A program made the translations under genes and the position numbers. The notes under the pieces were generated by a model. That model ran no database searches. It saw nothing but the letters and a program-made list of their open reading frames with translations, and was not told the origin of the DNA. Positions 48,597 through 57,629 of a stretch of DNA of 64,000 nt are shown one piece after another. Position 1 is the stretch's first letter; each line of letters opens with the position of its first letter. Source of the stretch: Fortiea contorta PCC 7126 (GTDB lineage: Bacteria; Cyanobacteriota; Cyanobacteriia; Cyanobacteriales; Nostocaceae); NCBI RefSeq assembly GCF_000332295.1, contig NZ_KB235930.1, forward strand, positions 310,895 through 374,894, written 5' to 3'.

Positions 48597-48964
48597 TATT
48601 TTAATTCCTATAGGTATATTTTTGTTAAAGTGAAAAAACTTCGCACGACAATAGATCTGTAGCTACAGATTTGAAAAAGCTTAATTCAGCTAGTGTTTAA
48701 TTCTTGTCTCTGTTCTTTAAAGAATACTCAAGTACCAAACGTTACGCAGATATCAGCATCCCTTCGGCTCAAGCTACCAATTAACCAATTCCAGGCTGTT
48801 TTTGCTGATCACCAGCATTACAGCAAATAGAGAATACGATGCTCTCACAAATAAACAGAAATAGTTATCAACAAACTTCCCGACTAACTGGGTAAAGAAA
48901 CCCACAGCCGGAATTAGCAACCTCAATACTGCCATTTTTACCAGAAATATTCTTAATAAGTATG
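48597..48964 (-). promoter_or_regulatory. Long structured 5' leader of the TonB receptor
   Basis: If transcription starts near 48964 (see promoter), the leader is about 365 bases. It holds a nested hairpin at 48795-48824 (GCTGT-aat-GCTG-gtgat-CAGC-aaaa-ACAGC) and GGGT/ACCC arms at 48890-48905. Direct repeats CTTGAG-TACCAA/CTTGAGCTACCAA type lie at 48728-48739 and 48768-48780. There is a 12-bp palindrome TTCTTTAAAGAA at 48713-48724 and a palindrome ATCTGTAGCTACAGAT at 48655-48670, 59 bases before the GTG. I looked for a cobalamin box and found none. A regulatory RNA of unknown class is possible. Confidence 0.4.
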
Positions 48965-48970
48965 TAAATG

Positions 48971-48999
48971 ATTTAATCAGTATTGCTAGATATTGTCAA
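48971..48999 (-). promoter_or_regulatory. Sigma-70-type promoter of the TonB receptor operon
   Basis: On the minus strand: TTGACA (48999-48994), 17-base spacer, TTAAAT (48976-48971). The -35 is a perfect consensus and the spacing is ideal. AT-rich sequence around it could hold a Fur site, but I cannot point to a definite one. Confidence 0.6.
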
Positions 49000-49072
49000 A
49001 TAATTCGCAGCAGTGCGGCGACAAAAACAGTTTAGAGTTAAGAAATATTAAGCCAGTGTTCAAACAAAATGC

Positions 49073-49095
49073 GAGACGTTGCCATGCAACGTCTC
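49073..49095. repeat. GAGACGTTGC palindromic repeat
   Basis: GAGACGTTGC-cat-GCAACGTCTC, perfect 10-bp arms, 33 bases after the stop of the nit1 gene. Likely a terminator and related to the TAGAGACG family. Confidence 0.7.
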
Positions 49096-49127
49096 CACTA
49101 AAGGTCTACACTCACCCTTGACTATGA

Positions 49128-49940
49128 TTAAAATACCCGGTGTTGTAAAGAGGGCATTTGTCGGCGGACTTGTTCGAGGCGAGTGGGTTTGATTTCGGCG
49201 ATCGCTATTCCCGGTTGTTCGCCAGCATCGGCTAAAATCACTCCCCAAGGGTCGATAATCATGGCGTGACCGTGGGTTTGACGGCGTGCATAATGAGTCC
49301 CTGTTTGCGCGGGAGCAATCACGTAGCAGGTATTTTCAATCGCTCTGGCTTGTAGTAATGTTTGCCAATGGTCTTTACCCGTGAAAGCCGTAAAGGCTGC
49401 AGGCACAAATATGACATCAGAACCCTTATCTGATAAATGTCGGTACAGTTCAGGGAAGCGGACATCATAGCAAATAGAAAGTCCTAAATTGCCGAATTTT
49501 TCCGAGAAATGCACTGGAGGTAATTGCTCACCAGCCATAACCGTGCTGGATTCTTGATAGGTGTTACCATCAGGAACATTCACATCAAATAAATGTACTT
49601 TTTGATACCTAGCAATTTCCTGACCGCTAGGATCAATCAGTATAGTGGTATTATATGCCTTGCCTGTGTTACCTACAGGCACTGGAAAGCTGCCACCCAA
49701 GATGGTAACTTGAAAGCGTTGCGCCATTTTTTTGAGAAATATTTCGCTTTCGCGGGCGATCGCATCCCCTTGAGCAAGTTTATCTTTTTCCTCACCCATA
49801 AAGGAAAAGTTTTCCGGCAAACCCACCAACTCAGCACCTCGACGCACAGCCAGATCAATTAACTCTTCTGTCTGTACTAAGTTTTTCTGCAGGTCTGGCA
49901 CACTTGTCAATTGGATAGCAGCAGCTAAATACGACTTCAT
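49128..49940 (-). CDS. Nit1-type carbon-nitrogen hydrolase (deaminated glutathione amidase)
   Basis: 270 residues of the nitrilase superfamily. The catalytic triad is E43 in LPENFSFMG, K114 in YQKVHLFDV and C157 in LSICYDVRFPE. The middle text KVHLFDVNVPDGNTYQESST matches the Nit1/NitFhit branch, which repairs deaminated glutathione. Cytosolic. The start at 49940 is preceded by AATCT with no strong ribosome site, but the N-terminus MKSYLAAAIQLTS is as in relatives. Confidence 0.9.
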   Translation of the reverse strand: MKSYLAAAIQLTSVPDLQKNLVQTEELIDLAVRRGAELVGLPENFSFMGEEKDKLAQGDAIARESEIFLKKMAQRFQVTILGGSFPVPVGNTGKAYNTTILIDPSGQEIARYQKVHLFDVNVPDGNTYQESSTVMAGEQLPPVHFSEKFGNLGLSICYDVRFPELYRHLSDKGSDVIFVPAAFTAFTGKDHWQTLLQARAIENTCYVIAPAQTGTHYARRQTHGHAMIIDPWGVILADAGEQPGIAIAEIKPTRLEQVRRQMPSLQHRVF

Positions 49941-50201
49941 AGATTCAACAACAAACAGTGGATTTATGCGGGGTAGACTCTCAAATATATCTTTGCTTGG
50001 ACAACTGTGGAGCTGAATGAGAATTACCTCAGCTTACAAGAGTGCCGATCTCAACTTTCCCCATGTCAATCATCCTATGGGTGATGGAAAATTGCGTCAC
50101 ATCTAGGCTAATTTGTGAGCAAATCTTGATAAATGCTGCTAACTCTGGGATGTGAAGGTGAGGAAGGATGAATTTTCATTCCCCATCAGCAACACCCACC
50201 A

Positions 50202-51230
50202 CTACCCAATCATCTCTGCTTGCTCCACAACATTAATTTCATCAAGAATTTGCCAAATTTCTTGTAACATCGGCTCTAACCCATTGCGAGTCACCGCTGA
50301 AATGATAAAAACGGGAGCTTGAGAAAGATGATGCAGTTGAGTAGCTAAAGCTGCTAAATCTACCAATTCCTGGTCAACAGCATCAATTTTGTTCAGTGCT
50401 AAAATCTGCGGACGCTGTGCTAAACCTCGCCCATACGCTTGCAATTCTTGCTTAATTGTGTTGTAGTCGCCCACCACATCTTCACTAGTAGCATCAATTA
50501 AGTGCAACAGCACCCGTGTGCGTTCAATGTGGCGTAAGAAATCGTGTCCCAGACCCGCTCCATGAGCAGCGCCTGCAATTAATCCGGGAATATCAGCAAA
50601 CACTGTCCCATCTCCTGATGGTTTGCGGACTACACCCAAATTAGGAATTAAGGTAGTAAAGGGATAATCAGCGATTTTAGGACGTGCAGCGGATAAAGAG
50701 GAAATCAAGGTAGATTTACCCGCATTCGGTAATCCAATAATTCCCACTTCTGCTAACAATTTTAACTCCAAGCGTAGCACCTTCATTTCCCCTGGTAGTC
50801 CAGGGAGAGAGTATTCTGGGGCGCGGTTGCGGTTACTCAAAAAATGCTGGTTTCCCAATCCGCCTTTACCACCTTCGGCTACCAAAAAAGGTTTTCCCGG
50901 CTCGACTAAATCTCCCAGCAATGCTCCGGTACTAGCATCGTAAATGGCTGTACCACAAGGAACTTCAACAATTAAATCTTTTCCACCTGCACCGGTGCAA
51001 TTATTCGGCCCACCACGAGCGCCATTCTCGGCTTTAAACAGGTGGTTATATCTAAAATCTAGTAGGGTTTGCAGGTTTTCTACCGCCACGAAAATCACTG
51101 AACCACCGCGCCCGCCATTACCGCCAGAGGGGCCACCTGCGGGTACGTATTTTTCGCGGCGAAAGGCGACGATACCATCGCCACCCTTACCTGCTTCAAC
51201 TTCAATTACGGATTGATCGATAAATTGCAT
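50202..51230 (-). CDS. obgE: GTPase Obg/CgtA
   Basis: 342 residues. The glycine-rich Obg fold (about 1-158) has [20 protein letters not shown] and [14 protein letters not shown]. The G domain has [14 protein letters not shown] (G1), the G2 loop near [20 protein letters not shown] (G3) and LNKIDAVD (G4). Needed for large-subunit ribosome assembly. No C-terminal OCT domain, as is common in cyanobacteria. Confidence 0.97.
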   Translation of the reverse strand: MQFIDQSVIEVEAGKGGDGIVAFRREKYVPAGGPSGGNGGRGGSVIFVAVENLQTLLDFRYNHLFKAENGARGGPNNCTGAGGKDLIVEVPCGTAIYDASTGALLGDLVEPGKPFLVAEGGKGGLGNQHFLSNRNRAPEYSLPGLPGEMKVLRLELKLLAEVGIIGLPNAGKSTLISSLSAARPKIADYPFTTLIPNLGVVRKPSGDGTVFADIPGLIAGAAHGAGLGHDFLRHIERTRVLLHLIDATSEDVVGDYNTIKQELQAYGRGLAQRPQILALNKIDAVDQELVDLAALATQLHHLSQAPVFIISAVTRNGLEPMLQEIWQILDEINVVEQAEMIG

Positions 51231-51306
51231 AGTTAGTCTATGGTTAATAGTCCCAAGTTAATAGTCCAGAGTCTAGGGTCAAAAACTTTGGACTCTTGAC
51301 TATTAA

Positions 51307-51978
51307 CTAAATATATGGTGAAACATCTTCGCCACACTCATCTGCTAGGTAGGAGAGAGCACGAAAACGCAAGCCTACCATTTGTTCATAGAGGGGGTTA
51401 ATTTTGCACAATGGGGGAATATGCACAATTTTGTGTTTAAACAGGGTAATATCGCGCTCAAAAGGGCATTGAGAAGGTATCATTTTACATAAAAAGCGAG
51501 CCACTGCGGGGTCTTGGATGTCCAATCCATCTAGCCAGTTACGTATGGGGGTGAGTGTGTCGGGCGCGGGTGCTTTGGGAGCAGTTGGAGCGATCGCTAC
51601 TTGCTCTGGAGTTTCCAGGGTTTGGCGTAGAGCTTTAAGGATATCGTCGGGTTGTTCTAGGGCTTGGCAAAACTGATGCAGTACTTGGTCTTCGCTTGGT
51701 GAATATGTACCGTCAGCGATCGCTACCATCACTGCTGTGCGTAAAAAGTTCTCCGCTGCTGGTGTACCTTTACCTATTATTGTAGCTAATTGTGCAGGCT
51801 CAATTACTTCGAGTGATTCCGAGTTAAGGCCCGGTGCTAATTGATCTTGAGTAATGCTAGCAATCGATTGTTGTTCTTGACTATCGAAGTTACCATCTGC
51901 CCAAGCGATCGTCAGCAGTCCACGCAACCAAGCGGCTATTTGTTCACTGGTATAAGGAGATTGAACGATACTTTCCAT
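51307..51978 (-). CDS. TerB-like protein with Mo-dependent nitrogenase C-terminal domain
   Basis: 223 residues from the ATG at 51978 (a TTG extension to 51993 is less likely). The N-terminal part (about 1-110) is TerB-like: LLTIAWADGNFDSQEQQSI and VMVAIADGTYSPSEDQVLHQ, two copies of the D-G-x-x-x-x-E motif. A Pro/Ala linker precedes a Mo-nitro_C domain (about 140-223: LDIQDPAVARFLCKMIPSQC and HKIVHIPPLCKINPLYEQ) with conserved cysteines. The domain occurs in nif-associated proteins of diazotrophic cyanobacteria, but no nif gene is nearby. Function unknown. Confidence 0.85.
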   Translation of the reverse strand: MESIVQSPYTSEQIAAWLRGLLTIAWADGNFDSQEQQSIASITQDQLAPGLNSESLEVIEPAQLATIIGKGTPAAENFLRTAVMVAIADGTYSPSEDQVLHQFCQALEQPDDILKALRQTLETPEQVAIAPTAPKAPAPDTLTPIRNWLDGLDIQDPAVARFLCKMIPSQCPFERDITLFKHKIVHIPPLCKINPLYEQMVGLRFRALSYLADECGEDVSPYI

Positions 51979-52097
51979 AAACTCACGCCTCAAGCTGTCT
52001 TTTGACGAAATTCCCCAATCCCCACAATAGTACAGTGGTGAGTGGTGATTGTCATTCGTTAATGGTTTAGCGATCGCCCTGATGAACTAAATGATTC

Positions 52098-52742
52098 TCA
52101 GTGTTGTCCTTGCAAATAACTAAATACAGACTTATCTCCAATATCTGGAGGTATGGCTTGTACTGACTTCCGCAAAGCAAATATCAAAAATAAAATTGCC
52201 CAAATACCTAAGAGTACCTCTTCCCATGGAGTAGGTAAAATCCCCACTAAATGTCCTAACAACAGTAACGGCACGATTAGTGTTAATATTTTTGTTTCTA
52301 GGCGATTAAAGCAAAAAGCTTCTTTAAAATAAATACCTGTCAAAGCAGCGAAGGTGAAACCGACTGCAAAGAGAGCCATTGGCTGATGATAAATGCTCAC
52401 AGCCAAAGGTGCGTTGCTAGAAAATGCCAATATTACCGATGCAATGCTACCGATCGCCCAAAAAACTTGTAAAACTCGATGTAGCAGCGCCATGTAAATA
52501 TGGATAGTTAGTAGACTAACGCCAAGGGCGAGACTAAAACAAGCATATAGTGGGGTCAGTAGGTGAAAAATGTTTGGGTCGTTGCTCGACAGAACGAAAG
52601 CACTACCGATGGCAAAGCTGAGTGCTGCTACCATTAACCCACTGCGGTAGATGATCACACCCGTGCGATCGCTTTGAGTAATGGTAAATTCCCCAAACTG
52701 ACCTTGATATACTTCTGGTGCAGATACTGTTTGCATAGCCAT
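52098..52742 (-). CDS. DUF2301 membrane protein
   Basis: 214 residues with seven hydrophobic segments. The start VYQGQFGEFTITQSDRTGVI and the YFKEAFCFNRLETK loop are the pattern of DUF2301, an integral-membrane family widespread in cyanobacteria. Function unknown. The stop is 120 bases from the Mo-nitro_C start on the same strand. Confidence 0.85.
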   Translation of the reverse strand: MAMQTVSAPEVYQGQFGEFTITQSDRTGVIIYRSGLMVAALSFAIGSAFVLSSNDPNIFHLLTPLYACFSLALGVSLLTIHIYMALLHRVLQVFWAIGSIASVILAFSSNAPLAVSIYHQPMALFAVGFTFAALTGIYFKEAFCFNRLETKILTLIVPLLLLGHLVGILPTPWEEVLLGIWAILFLIFALRKSVQAIPPDIGDKSVFSYLQGQH

Positions 52743-52791
52743 ATAAATAAAGATATAGATGAGGAGTTGTGAATTATCCCTCTTATCCAGT

Positions 52792-53580
52792 TTAATAATT
52801 AATGACTTCTACAGTATCTTCCCAGTTAATCTGCAATTGTAAGTTGGCGTTACCACCATTGATGGCAATTTCTACCCAGCCGTGACTTCCAACTAAAGCG
52901 ATCGCCTCACCCATCTGCACATCACCGTAGGTTTCACGCCCTGGTATCCTTAACCCACTGACTTGTACACACCAATTTTGGCCTTGGATGTCACTTTTGG
53001 GGATATTACTAACTAAGTTCCCAAAGTGGTCAATATATTGAATGTAACCCACTACCCCGGTGGTTGTTTTTTGGCGATCGCGGATATGTAGACTTACCAA
53101 AGTTTGACAATCAATTTCGCGTCCTAACCATTGCAGAGGTGTACCGCTGGCTAATCTAGCCCCAACTGCTGCAAAGATATCTCTACCATGAAAAGTTTTG
53201 CTTGGTTGTGGAGTTCTCCAATAATCAGCATTTGTCAGTTCGACAGCGCTAATTGCTGGACTTTGACTGAGTACCCCACTAAATATGCCGTTATCCGGCC
53301 CTACCAAAAATCCTTGAGCAAATTCTACAGCGATCGCCCTTCGCGCACCACCGACACCCGGATCTACTACCGCCACATGCACTGTCCCTTCTGGGAAGTA
53401 GGAGTAAGCATTCATCAAGCAAAATCTACCTGCGACGATATTTTGCGGCGGTATCTGATGGGTTAAGTCTACTATCGTCAGCCCAGAGTTGATTTGAGCC
53501 ACAACCCCTTTCATCACGCCCACATACACGTCGCGATCGCCAAAGTCACTCAGTAAGGTGAGGAGTCTTTCTGGTTTCAT
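52792..53580 (-). CDS. SAM hydroxide adenosyltransferase (DUF62)
   Basis: 262 residues. The opening LLTLLSDFGDRDVYVGVMKG holds the conserved Asp, and VHVAVVDPGVGGARRAIAVE and LVGPDNGIFSG are signature parts of the chlorinase/fluorinase-like family. DUF62 enzymes without the fluorinase loop hydrolyse S-adenosylmethionine to adenosine and methionine. The C-terminal beta domain has GYIQYIDHFGNLVSNIP. Physiological role unclear. Confidence 0.92.
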   Translation of the reverse strand: MKPERLLTLLSDFGDRDVYVGVMKGVVAQINSGLTIVDLTHQIPPQNIVAGRFCLMNAYSYFPEGTVHVAVVDPGVGGARRAIAVEFAQGFLVGPDNGIFSGVLSQSPAISAVELTNADYWRTPQPSKTFHGRDIFAAVGARLASGTPLQWLGREIDCQTLVSLHIRDRQKTTTGVVGYIQYIDHFGNLVSNIPKSDIQGQNWCVQVSGLRIPGRETYGDVQMGEAIALVGSHGWVEIAINGGNANLQLQINWEDTVEVINY

Positions 53581-53631
53581 CTGCTGTTTTCACATAACTT
53601 TTTAGAAAATTACACTAAAAAAATATTTTCT

Positions 53632-53645
53632 GTAACAACAGCTAC
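53632..53645 (+). promoter_or_regulatory. NtcA-binding site in the pirA promoter
   Basis: GTA-ACAACAGC-TAC, a perfect GTAN8TAC. A -10-like TATGAT lies at 53662-53667, so the NtcA site covers the -35 position. For activation the site should lie about 22 bases before the -10; here the spacing is 16, which suits repression better. Confidence 0.65.
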
Positions 53646-53704
53646 AAAATTTATGCTATGTTATGATTACAAGACATATAAAACCAACTAAAGAGGTAAT
53701 CACT

Positions 53705-53860
53705 ATGAGTACTAATAGAATGCAAGCTATGACGAATGCAAAAGACGCTCATAGACAGAATATTCAGAAGAGCCTAGAACATCGCCTGCAAGTAGCTAAA
53801 GCCAAAGACGATGAGAAGCTAATTCAACAGCTAGAAGCAGAGATGAAGTATTTCGGCTAA
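53705..53860 (+). CDS. pirA: PirA-like PII-interacting regulator of arginine synthesis
   Basis: 51 residues from the ATG at 53705 (AGAGGT lies 8-13 bases upstream). The frame begins at 53663, but MSTNRMQAMTNAKDAHRQN is the natural start. The core NIQKSLEHRLQVAKAKDDEK and LIQQLEAEMKY is what I know from the small cyanobacterial PirA family. PirA binds PII and lowers activation of N-acetylglutamate kinase, so it limits arginine flux. The length equals that of Synechocystis PirA. The NtcA site fits its known nitrogen control. It is the only gene on its transcript, with a terminator following. Confidence 0.75.
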   Translation: MSTNRMQAMTNAKDAHRQNIQKSLEHRLQVAKAKDDEKLIQQLEAEMKYFG

Positions 53861-53895
53861 ATCAAGTGTTCAGAGTTCATAGTTTTGTTGTGTTT

Positions 53896-53916
53896 AAACC
53901 CGCTATAGCGGGTTTT
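53896..53916 (+). terminator. Rho-independent terminator of pirA
   Basis: AAACCCGC-tata-GCGGGTTT, a perfect 8-bp stem followed by TCTGTTTT, 35 bases after the pirA stop. Confidence 0.88.
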
Positions 53917-53963
53917 CTGTTTTCACAAAGCACGTTCAACATAGCCAAATATTGAGGCTCTCA

Positions 53964-55139
53964 CTAGGTGTTTGTCACAGTTTGTACATCTACAGAAGAT
54001 AAGGCATTAATTACCTCTTCTACATTCACAATAATGTCAGAGCGTAGAGGATCTTTATGACTGACTCCTCCAGTGACAATCTTTTTATAAACCAAACCTA
54101 TTTTGTGGGATAAATTTTCATACATTTTTGGTTGAAATTCATAGTTAAATATCTCCACAACCTTAGTTCCTGGTTGACAAAAAACCAAATTCCCTAGCCC
54201 CGCACCATGTGCTGCGACAATAGCTTCTGCAGTTGCAAAAATACCAATTTGCTCACACAAAGAATAATTAGTTGCGGAAATTGAAATAAAACCAAGTTTT
54301 TCTAAAGCCTGAATTAATTCATCTTCATTCAAAATTATGCGATTATTAATTGCATCTTTCCTATTAATATAAATTTGCCTAGAATTTAGTTGTGAATTGA
54401 TGGCTTTTTTAAGAAAGGACTGCCGTAAAAAATTGCAAATCCATCCGGGAATAGGTTCTGTACCTGCTTCAACCGGATGATCAGTAACTATTAATTTTTT
54501 AGTTTTAATCCGAGGATAAGACGTACTTTCAATAGTCCGTTCTAGATCGATATCTAAATATTTTAATGTTTCTCGTTGGAATGAATACTGCAAAGACGGC
54601 ACAAAAAATAAATCTATCTCATCATACAACCCAGCTAACCTTAAAAGATGCAATCTCGGAAGACAATCAAATAGCCAGTGAAAATAATTATATTCACCTG
54701 CTCCTCCTGTGACCATTGAAAACACAGTACCATCGATTTTTTTGGAAATAGTATAAAAATGTCTTTTGGTAAAAATATTATTCCTTCTAGGTGGTAAAAT
54801 TCGTCCTGATTCCCATTGCCATGATGCGCCCGACACCAACATCTTATCTCTGTTGATGACAGCTATACTAACATCTAAATCTGTGTCAATCTTAGAATCA
54901 AATGTTACATATATATTGTATTGTGAAGCTTGATCCAGATTTATTATTTGTCGATAATCTTTGTTGTCATTATCTTCAGACATCTCAAGATAAATAACTC
55001 CTGAAGGTTTATAAAAATATCTATAAACGGGATTAGTGAGTAAGCGATATAGCTTTTTGATAACTTTAGCTAAGACACCACTCATTTTTTCTTTTTTGAG
55101 TTTTGATTGGAGGATGTTGATTGCGCTCAAGATTTTCAT
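53964..55139 (-). CDS. GT61-family glycosyltransferase (DUF563)
   Basis: 391 residues. The GT61/DUF563 core is visible as GAGEYNYFHWLFDCLPRLHL, YINRKDAINNR and [20 protein letters not shown]. Such enzymes transfer xylose or GlcNAc-like sugars in plants and act in bacterial polysaccharide clusters. No signal peptide; probable cytosolic or membrane-associated. Last gene of the exopolysaccharide cluster as transcribed. Confidence 0.87.
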   Translation of the reverse strand: MKILSAINILQSKLKKEKMSGVLAKVIKKLYRLLTNPVYRYFYKPSGVIYLEMSEDNDNKDYRQIINLDQASQYNIYVTFDSKIDTDLDVSIAVINRDKMLVSGASWQWESGRILPPRRNNIFTKRHFYTISKKIDGTVFSMVTGGAGEYNYFHWLFDCLPRLHLLRLAGLYDEIDLFFVPSLQYSFQRETLKYLDIDLERTIESTSYPRIKTKKLIVTDHPVEAGTEPIPGWICNFLRQSFLKKAINSQLNSRQIYINRKDAINNRIILNEDELIQALEKLGFISISATNYSLCEQIGIFATAEAIVAAHGAGLGNLVFCQPGTKVVEIFNYEFQPKMYENLSHKIGLVYKKIVTGGVSHKDPLRSDIIVNVEEVINALSSVDVQTVTNT

Positions 55140-55255
55140 GGCAAGTATTGTTGTTACGAAGCACCCTAAAAAATAAAAACGTTTTTATTTAGAAATGTGC
55201 CAGTTTTCATTAAGCACACTTCCGAATATTGTAATTAGCAGGAAAATTCAAACAT

Positions 55256-56041
55256 TCATTTAACCTTAAAGAAAATTTCATTAGGATTAAAGAAAAGTTT
55301 GACAAAACCTGGAGGTAAACATTCAAGTTGGGAACGATAAGCAGCTATAGCTTGAGTTTTTTTATGCTGTACTGACGAAATGGATAGTTGGTAAGCAGCA
55401 GATAAATATTGCAACTTCAGTTGTACAAACAGTGGAGATTCCCAAAATAACCAAATCGCATACTGTAGTAAATCTATAGTAATTTTAGCCTGATTGATTG
55501 CTTCCTTAACTAACTCATATGTCGCTTGATGATCTGCATGTGAATCTTTACGGTGAGGAACGTATACTTCTTCTGGTTGATAAGTTTTGAAAAGTTGAAC
55601 TATTTGTGCAATTGTCTTTTTTCTTTCTTCTGTTTGTAAACTTTGTAATTGACCATCTGGCTTTTGTAAAAAGTGAATTTCTGACGCAGCAACACCTAAT
55701 ATTCCCAGTGCTGTTATCGCCTCTTGCTGACGCATTTCGATGATTTTATCTTTGGAGAGCGGCTTAGAACCACCGCAACCATGACCATCTGTAATAAAAA
55801 CTACAACTACTGGTGTTCCCTGTTCGCGTTTGAGCGAAATCATTCCTCCACAACCAAACGTCTCATCATCCTGGTGAGGAGAAAAAACCATAGTCGATTT
55901 CTGATTGATTTTTAAAACTTCACTATGGTGTTGTAATATCCATCTATTTACCGAGCGAGAGTGGATGTATTGAACTCGGTGCAAAAACTTTTCGGGAATG
56001 ACTCTTTTCAACCCACGGAGGATTTTTTGCATTTTTATCAA
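55256..56041 (-). CDS. PIG-L family deacetylase
   Basis: 261 residues. The zinc motif MVFSPHQDDETFGCGGM (H-x-D-D) near residues 50-67 and the later HADH of DSHADHQAT belong to the LmbE/PIG-L family, which removes acetyl groups from N-acetylated sugars or metabolites. The C-terminus has the LECLPPGFVKLF text. In this cluster it probably deacetylates a GlcNAc-type precursor. Confidence 0.88.
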   Translation of the reverse strand: MIKMQKILRGLKRVIPEKFLHRVQYIHSRSVNRWILQHHSEVLKINQKSTMVFSPHQDDETFGCGGMISLKREQGTPVVVVFITDGHGCGGSKPLSKDKIIEMRQQEAITALGILGVAASEIHFLQKPDGQLQSLQTEERKKTIAQIVQLFKTYQPEEVYVPHRKDSHADHQATYELVKEAINQAKITIDLLQYAIWLFWESPLFVQLKLQYLSAAYQLSISSVQHKKTQAIAAYRSQLECLPPGFVKLFFNPNEIFFKVK

Positions 56042-56073
56042 CCACTAATTTATTTCAACGTCCCAGCATTTAT

Positions 56074-57501
56074 TTAATAAGCACCAGTCTTTTGCAAGAC
56101 TACACCCACAGTTTTAAACAAAATTTTCAAATCTAGACCAATAGACCAATTTTCAATGTATGAAATATCTAATTTGACTCCATCTTCAAAATTATCGATA
56201 TCCGAGCGACCTGAAACCTGCCATAATCCGGTAATTCCCGGAAGCACTTCTTGTCGAATAAAGTGTTTTGTTTTAAATTTTTCTACATCTCTAATCGGCA
56301 AAGGACGTGGCCCAACTAGACTCATTTCGCAAAGTAATACATTAAAAATTTGTGGTAATTCATCCAAGCTGTAACGACGGAGAAATTTTCCAACTCTCGT
56401 CACTCTGGGATCTCCCTTTAATTTAAACAAAACACCATCTTTAATTTCATTTTTAGCTTCTAAGGATGACTGTAATTTTTCAGCATTAACAATCATTGTC
56501 CGGAATTTCCATATCTCGAATGGCTGACAATGTAGACCAATTCTCTTCTGTTTAAAAAAGACTGGACCAGGAGAATCTAACTTAATCAAGATGGCGATGA
56601 ACAAATAAACAGGTGCAAGTATAAATAACAAAATAGTGGCGCAAAAAAGGTCAAAGCCACGTTTTACCCAAAAATCGCCGCCAACAATAATTGGTGCTGG
56701 AATTGACAAACAAGCTACTTCACCAACTTTAGATAGTACGGAATTAGAGGGAAGAACCTCTTTATCTGTGGGCAAAATCCAGATAGTAATACCAGCATTC
56801 ATGAAATGCCAAGAAATATATAAACGATTCTTAATTGCATTCCAAGAAATAAAAACTTCAACAATCCCTTGTTTCCGAAGAGATTCTAACGTAGCTTCTC
56901 GATTATCTCTGTCGAGAGAACTAGCCTCAGCTACTCCCATCAGTGTGTAACAGTTTTCTTTTTCAATTAACCTAACGCTATTTTCCTGGTCTTCTAAATC
57001 TGTAATCAGAAAAACTGGATGACGAACTGACCCCCGTTTACGTACTAGGTTAGTCGCAACATCAAATATCCAGCGATCTAAGCTGATGAAAATTATAGAA
57101 AATAGCCAAAAAAGTATAAAGGTTGAGCGAGATATGTAGCGATTTGGTTCGTAGAGAAATGCAATTAACAGCAGCAAACATTCTGATAGCGATACTACTT
57201 TTATCAGCCGGAAGTAGTTGCGACGTTCAACACCAGCATCATATAGTCCCTGGGCTGACAACATTCCTATTACTACTATTAAAGTTAGTATCTGGAATGA
57301 TAAATTTTCAGTCCATTTAGATTCTAATGGAGTTCCTAAAGATACTGCTAACTCCCATGCAAACTTTAAGGAAATAATATCCAGCAACACAAGTGTTACT
57401 ACGCGGAGTACTTTAATTGCTAGTCCTTTTTGAACTCGCGTGTCTTTAGCTGATCTTAAATCAGGCTTAAAATTAACGATTGATAAATATTTGTATGTCA
57501 T
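56074..57501 (-). CDS. Polyprenyl-phosphate sugar-1-phosphate transferase (initiating enzyme)
   Basis: 475 residues. Four N-terminal helices (about 28-150), a cytosolic domain (about 165-275), then a fifth helix (FDLFCATILLFILAPVYLF) and the catalytic domain: VFFKQKRIGLHCQPFEIWKF, RRYSLDELPQIFNVLLCEMS and PLPIRDVEKF, ending GITGLWQVSGRSDI. This is the WbaP/WcaJ architecture, which starts the lipid-linked repeat unit of an exopolysaccharide. The Asp-Glu pair in SLDELPQ is the catalytic pair. Central enzyme of the cluster. Confidence 0.93.
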   Translation of the reverse strand: MTYKYLSIVNFKPDLRSAKDTRVQKGLAIKVLRVVTLVLLDIISLKFAWELAVSLGTPLESKWTENLSFQILTLIVVIGMLSAQGLYDAGVERRNYFRLIKVVSLSECLLLLIAFLYEPNRYISRSTFILFWLFSIIFISLDRWIFDVATNLVRKRGSVRHPVFLITDLEDQENSVRLIEKENCYTLMGVAEASSLDRDNREATLESLRKQGIVEVFISWNAIKNRLYISWHFMNAGITIWILPTDKEVLPSNSVLSKVGEVACLSIPAPIIVGGDFWVKRGFDLFCATILLFILAPVYLFIAILIKLDSPGPVFFKQKRIGLHCQPFEIWKFRTMIVNAEKLQSSLEAKNEIKDGVLFKLKGDPRVTRVGKFLRRYSLDELPQIFNVLLCEMSLVGPRPLPIRDVEKFKTKHFIRQEVLPGITGLWQVSGRSDIDNFEDGVKLDISYIENWSIGLDLKILFKTVGVVLQKTGAY

Positions 57502-57629
57502 AAACTATCTCCCTGATGGATTGATTGTGTTCTAACTTTGATATCGTTTGCGCTTAATATGGAGTTGCAATTATTTTAAGACTTTTATTAAAAAAATTTT
57601 AGACAGCATTCCCCGCATTAAAGTAATTT

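Noticed and set aside
48597-48970. Cobalamin riboswitch before the TonB receptor
   Set aside because: I read the whole leader on the minus strand; the conserved B12-box bases and the GCCACTG core are absent.
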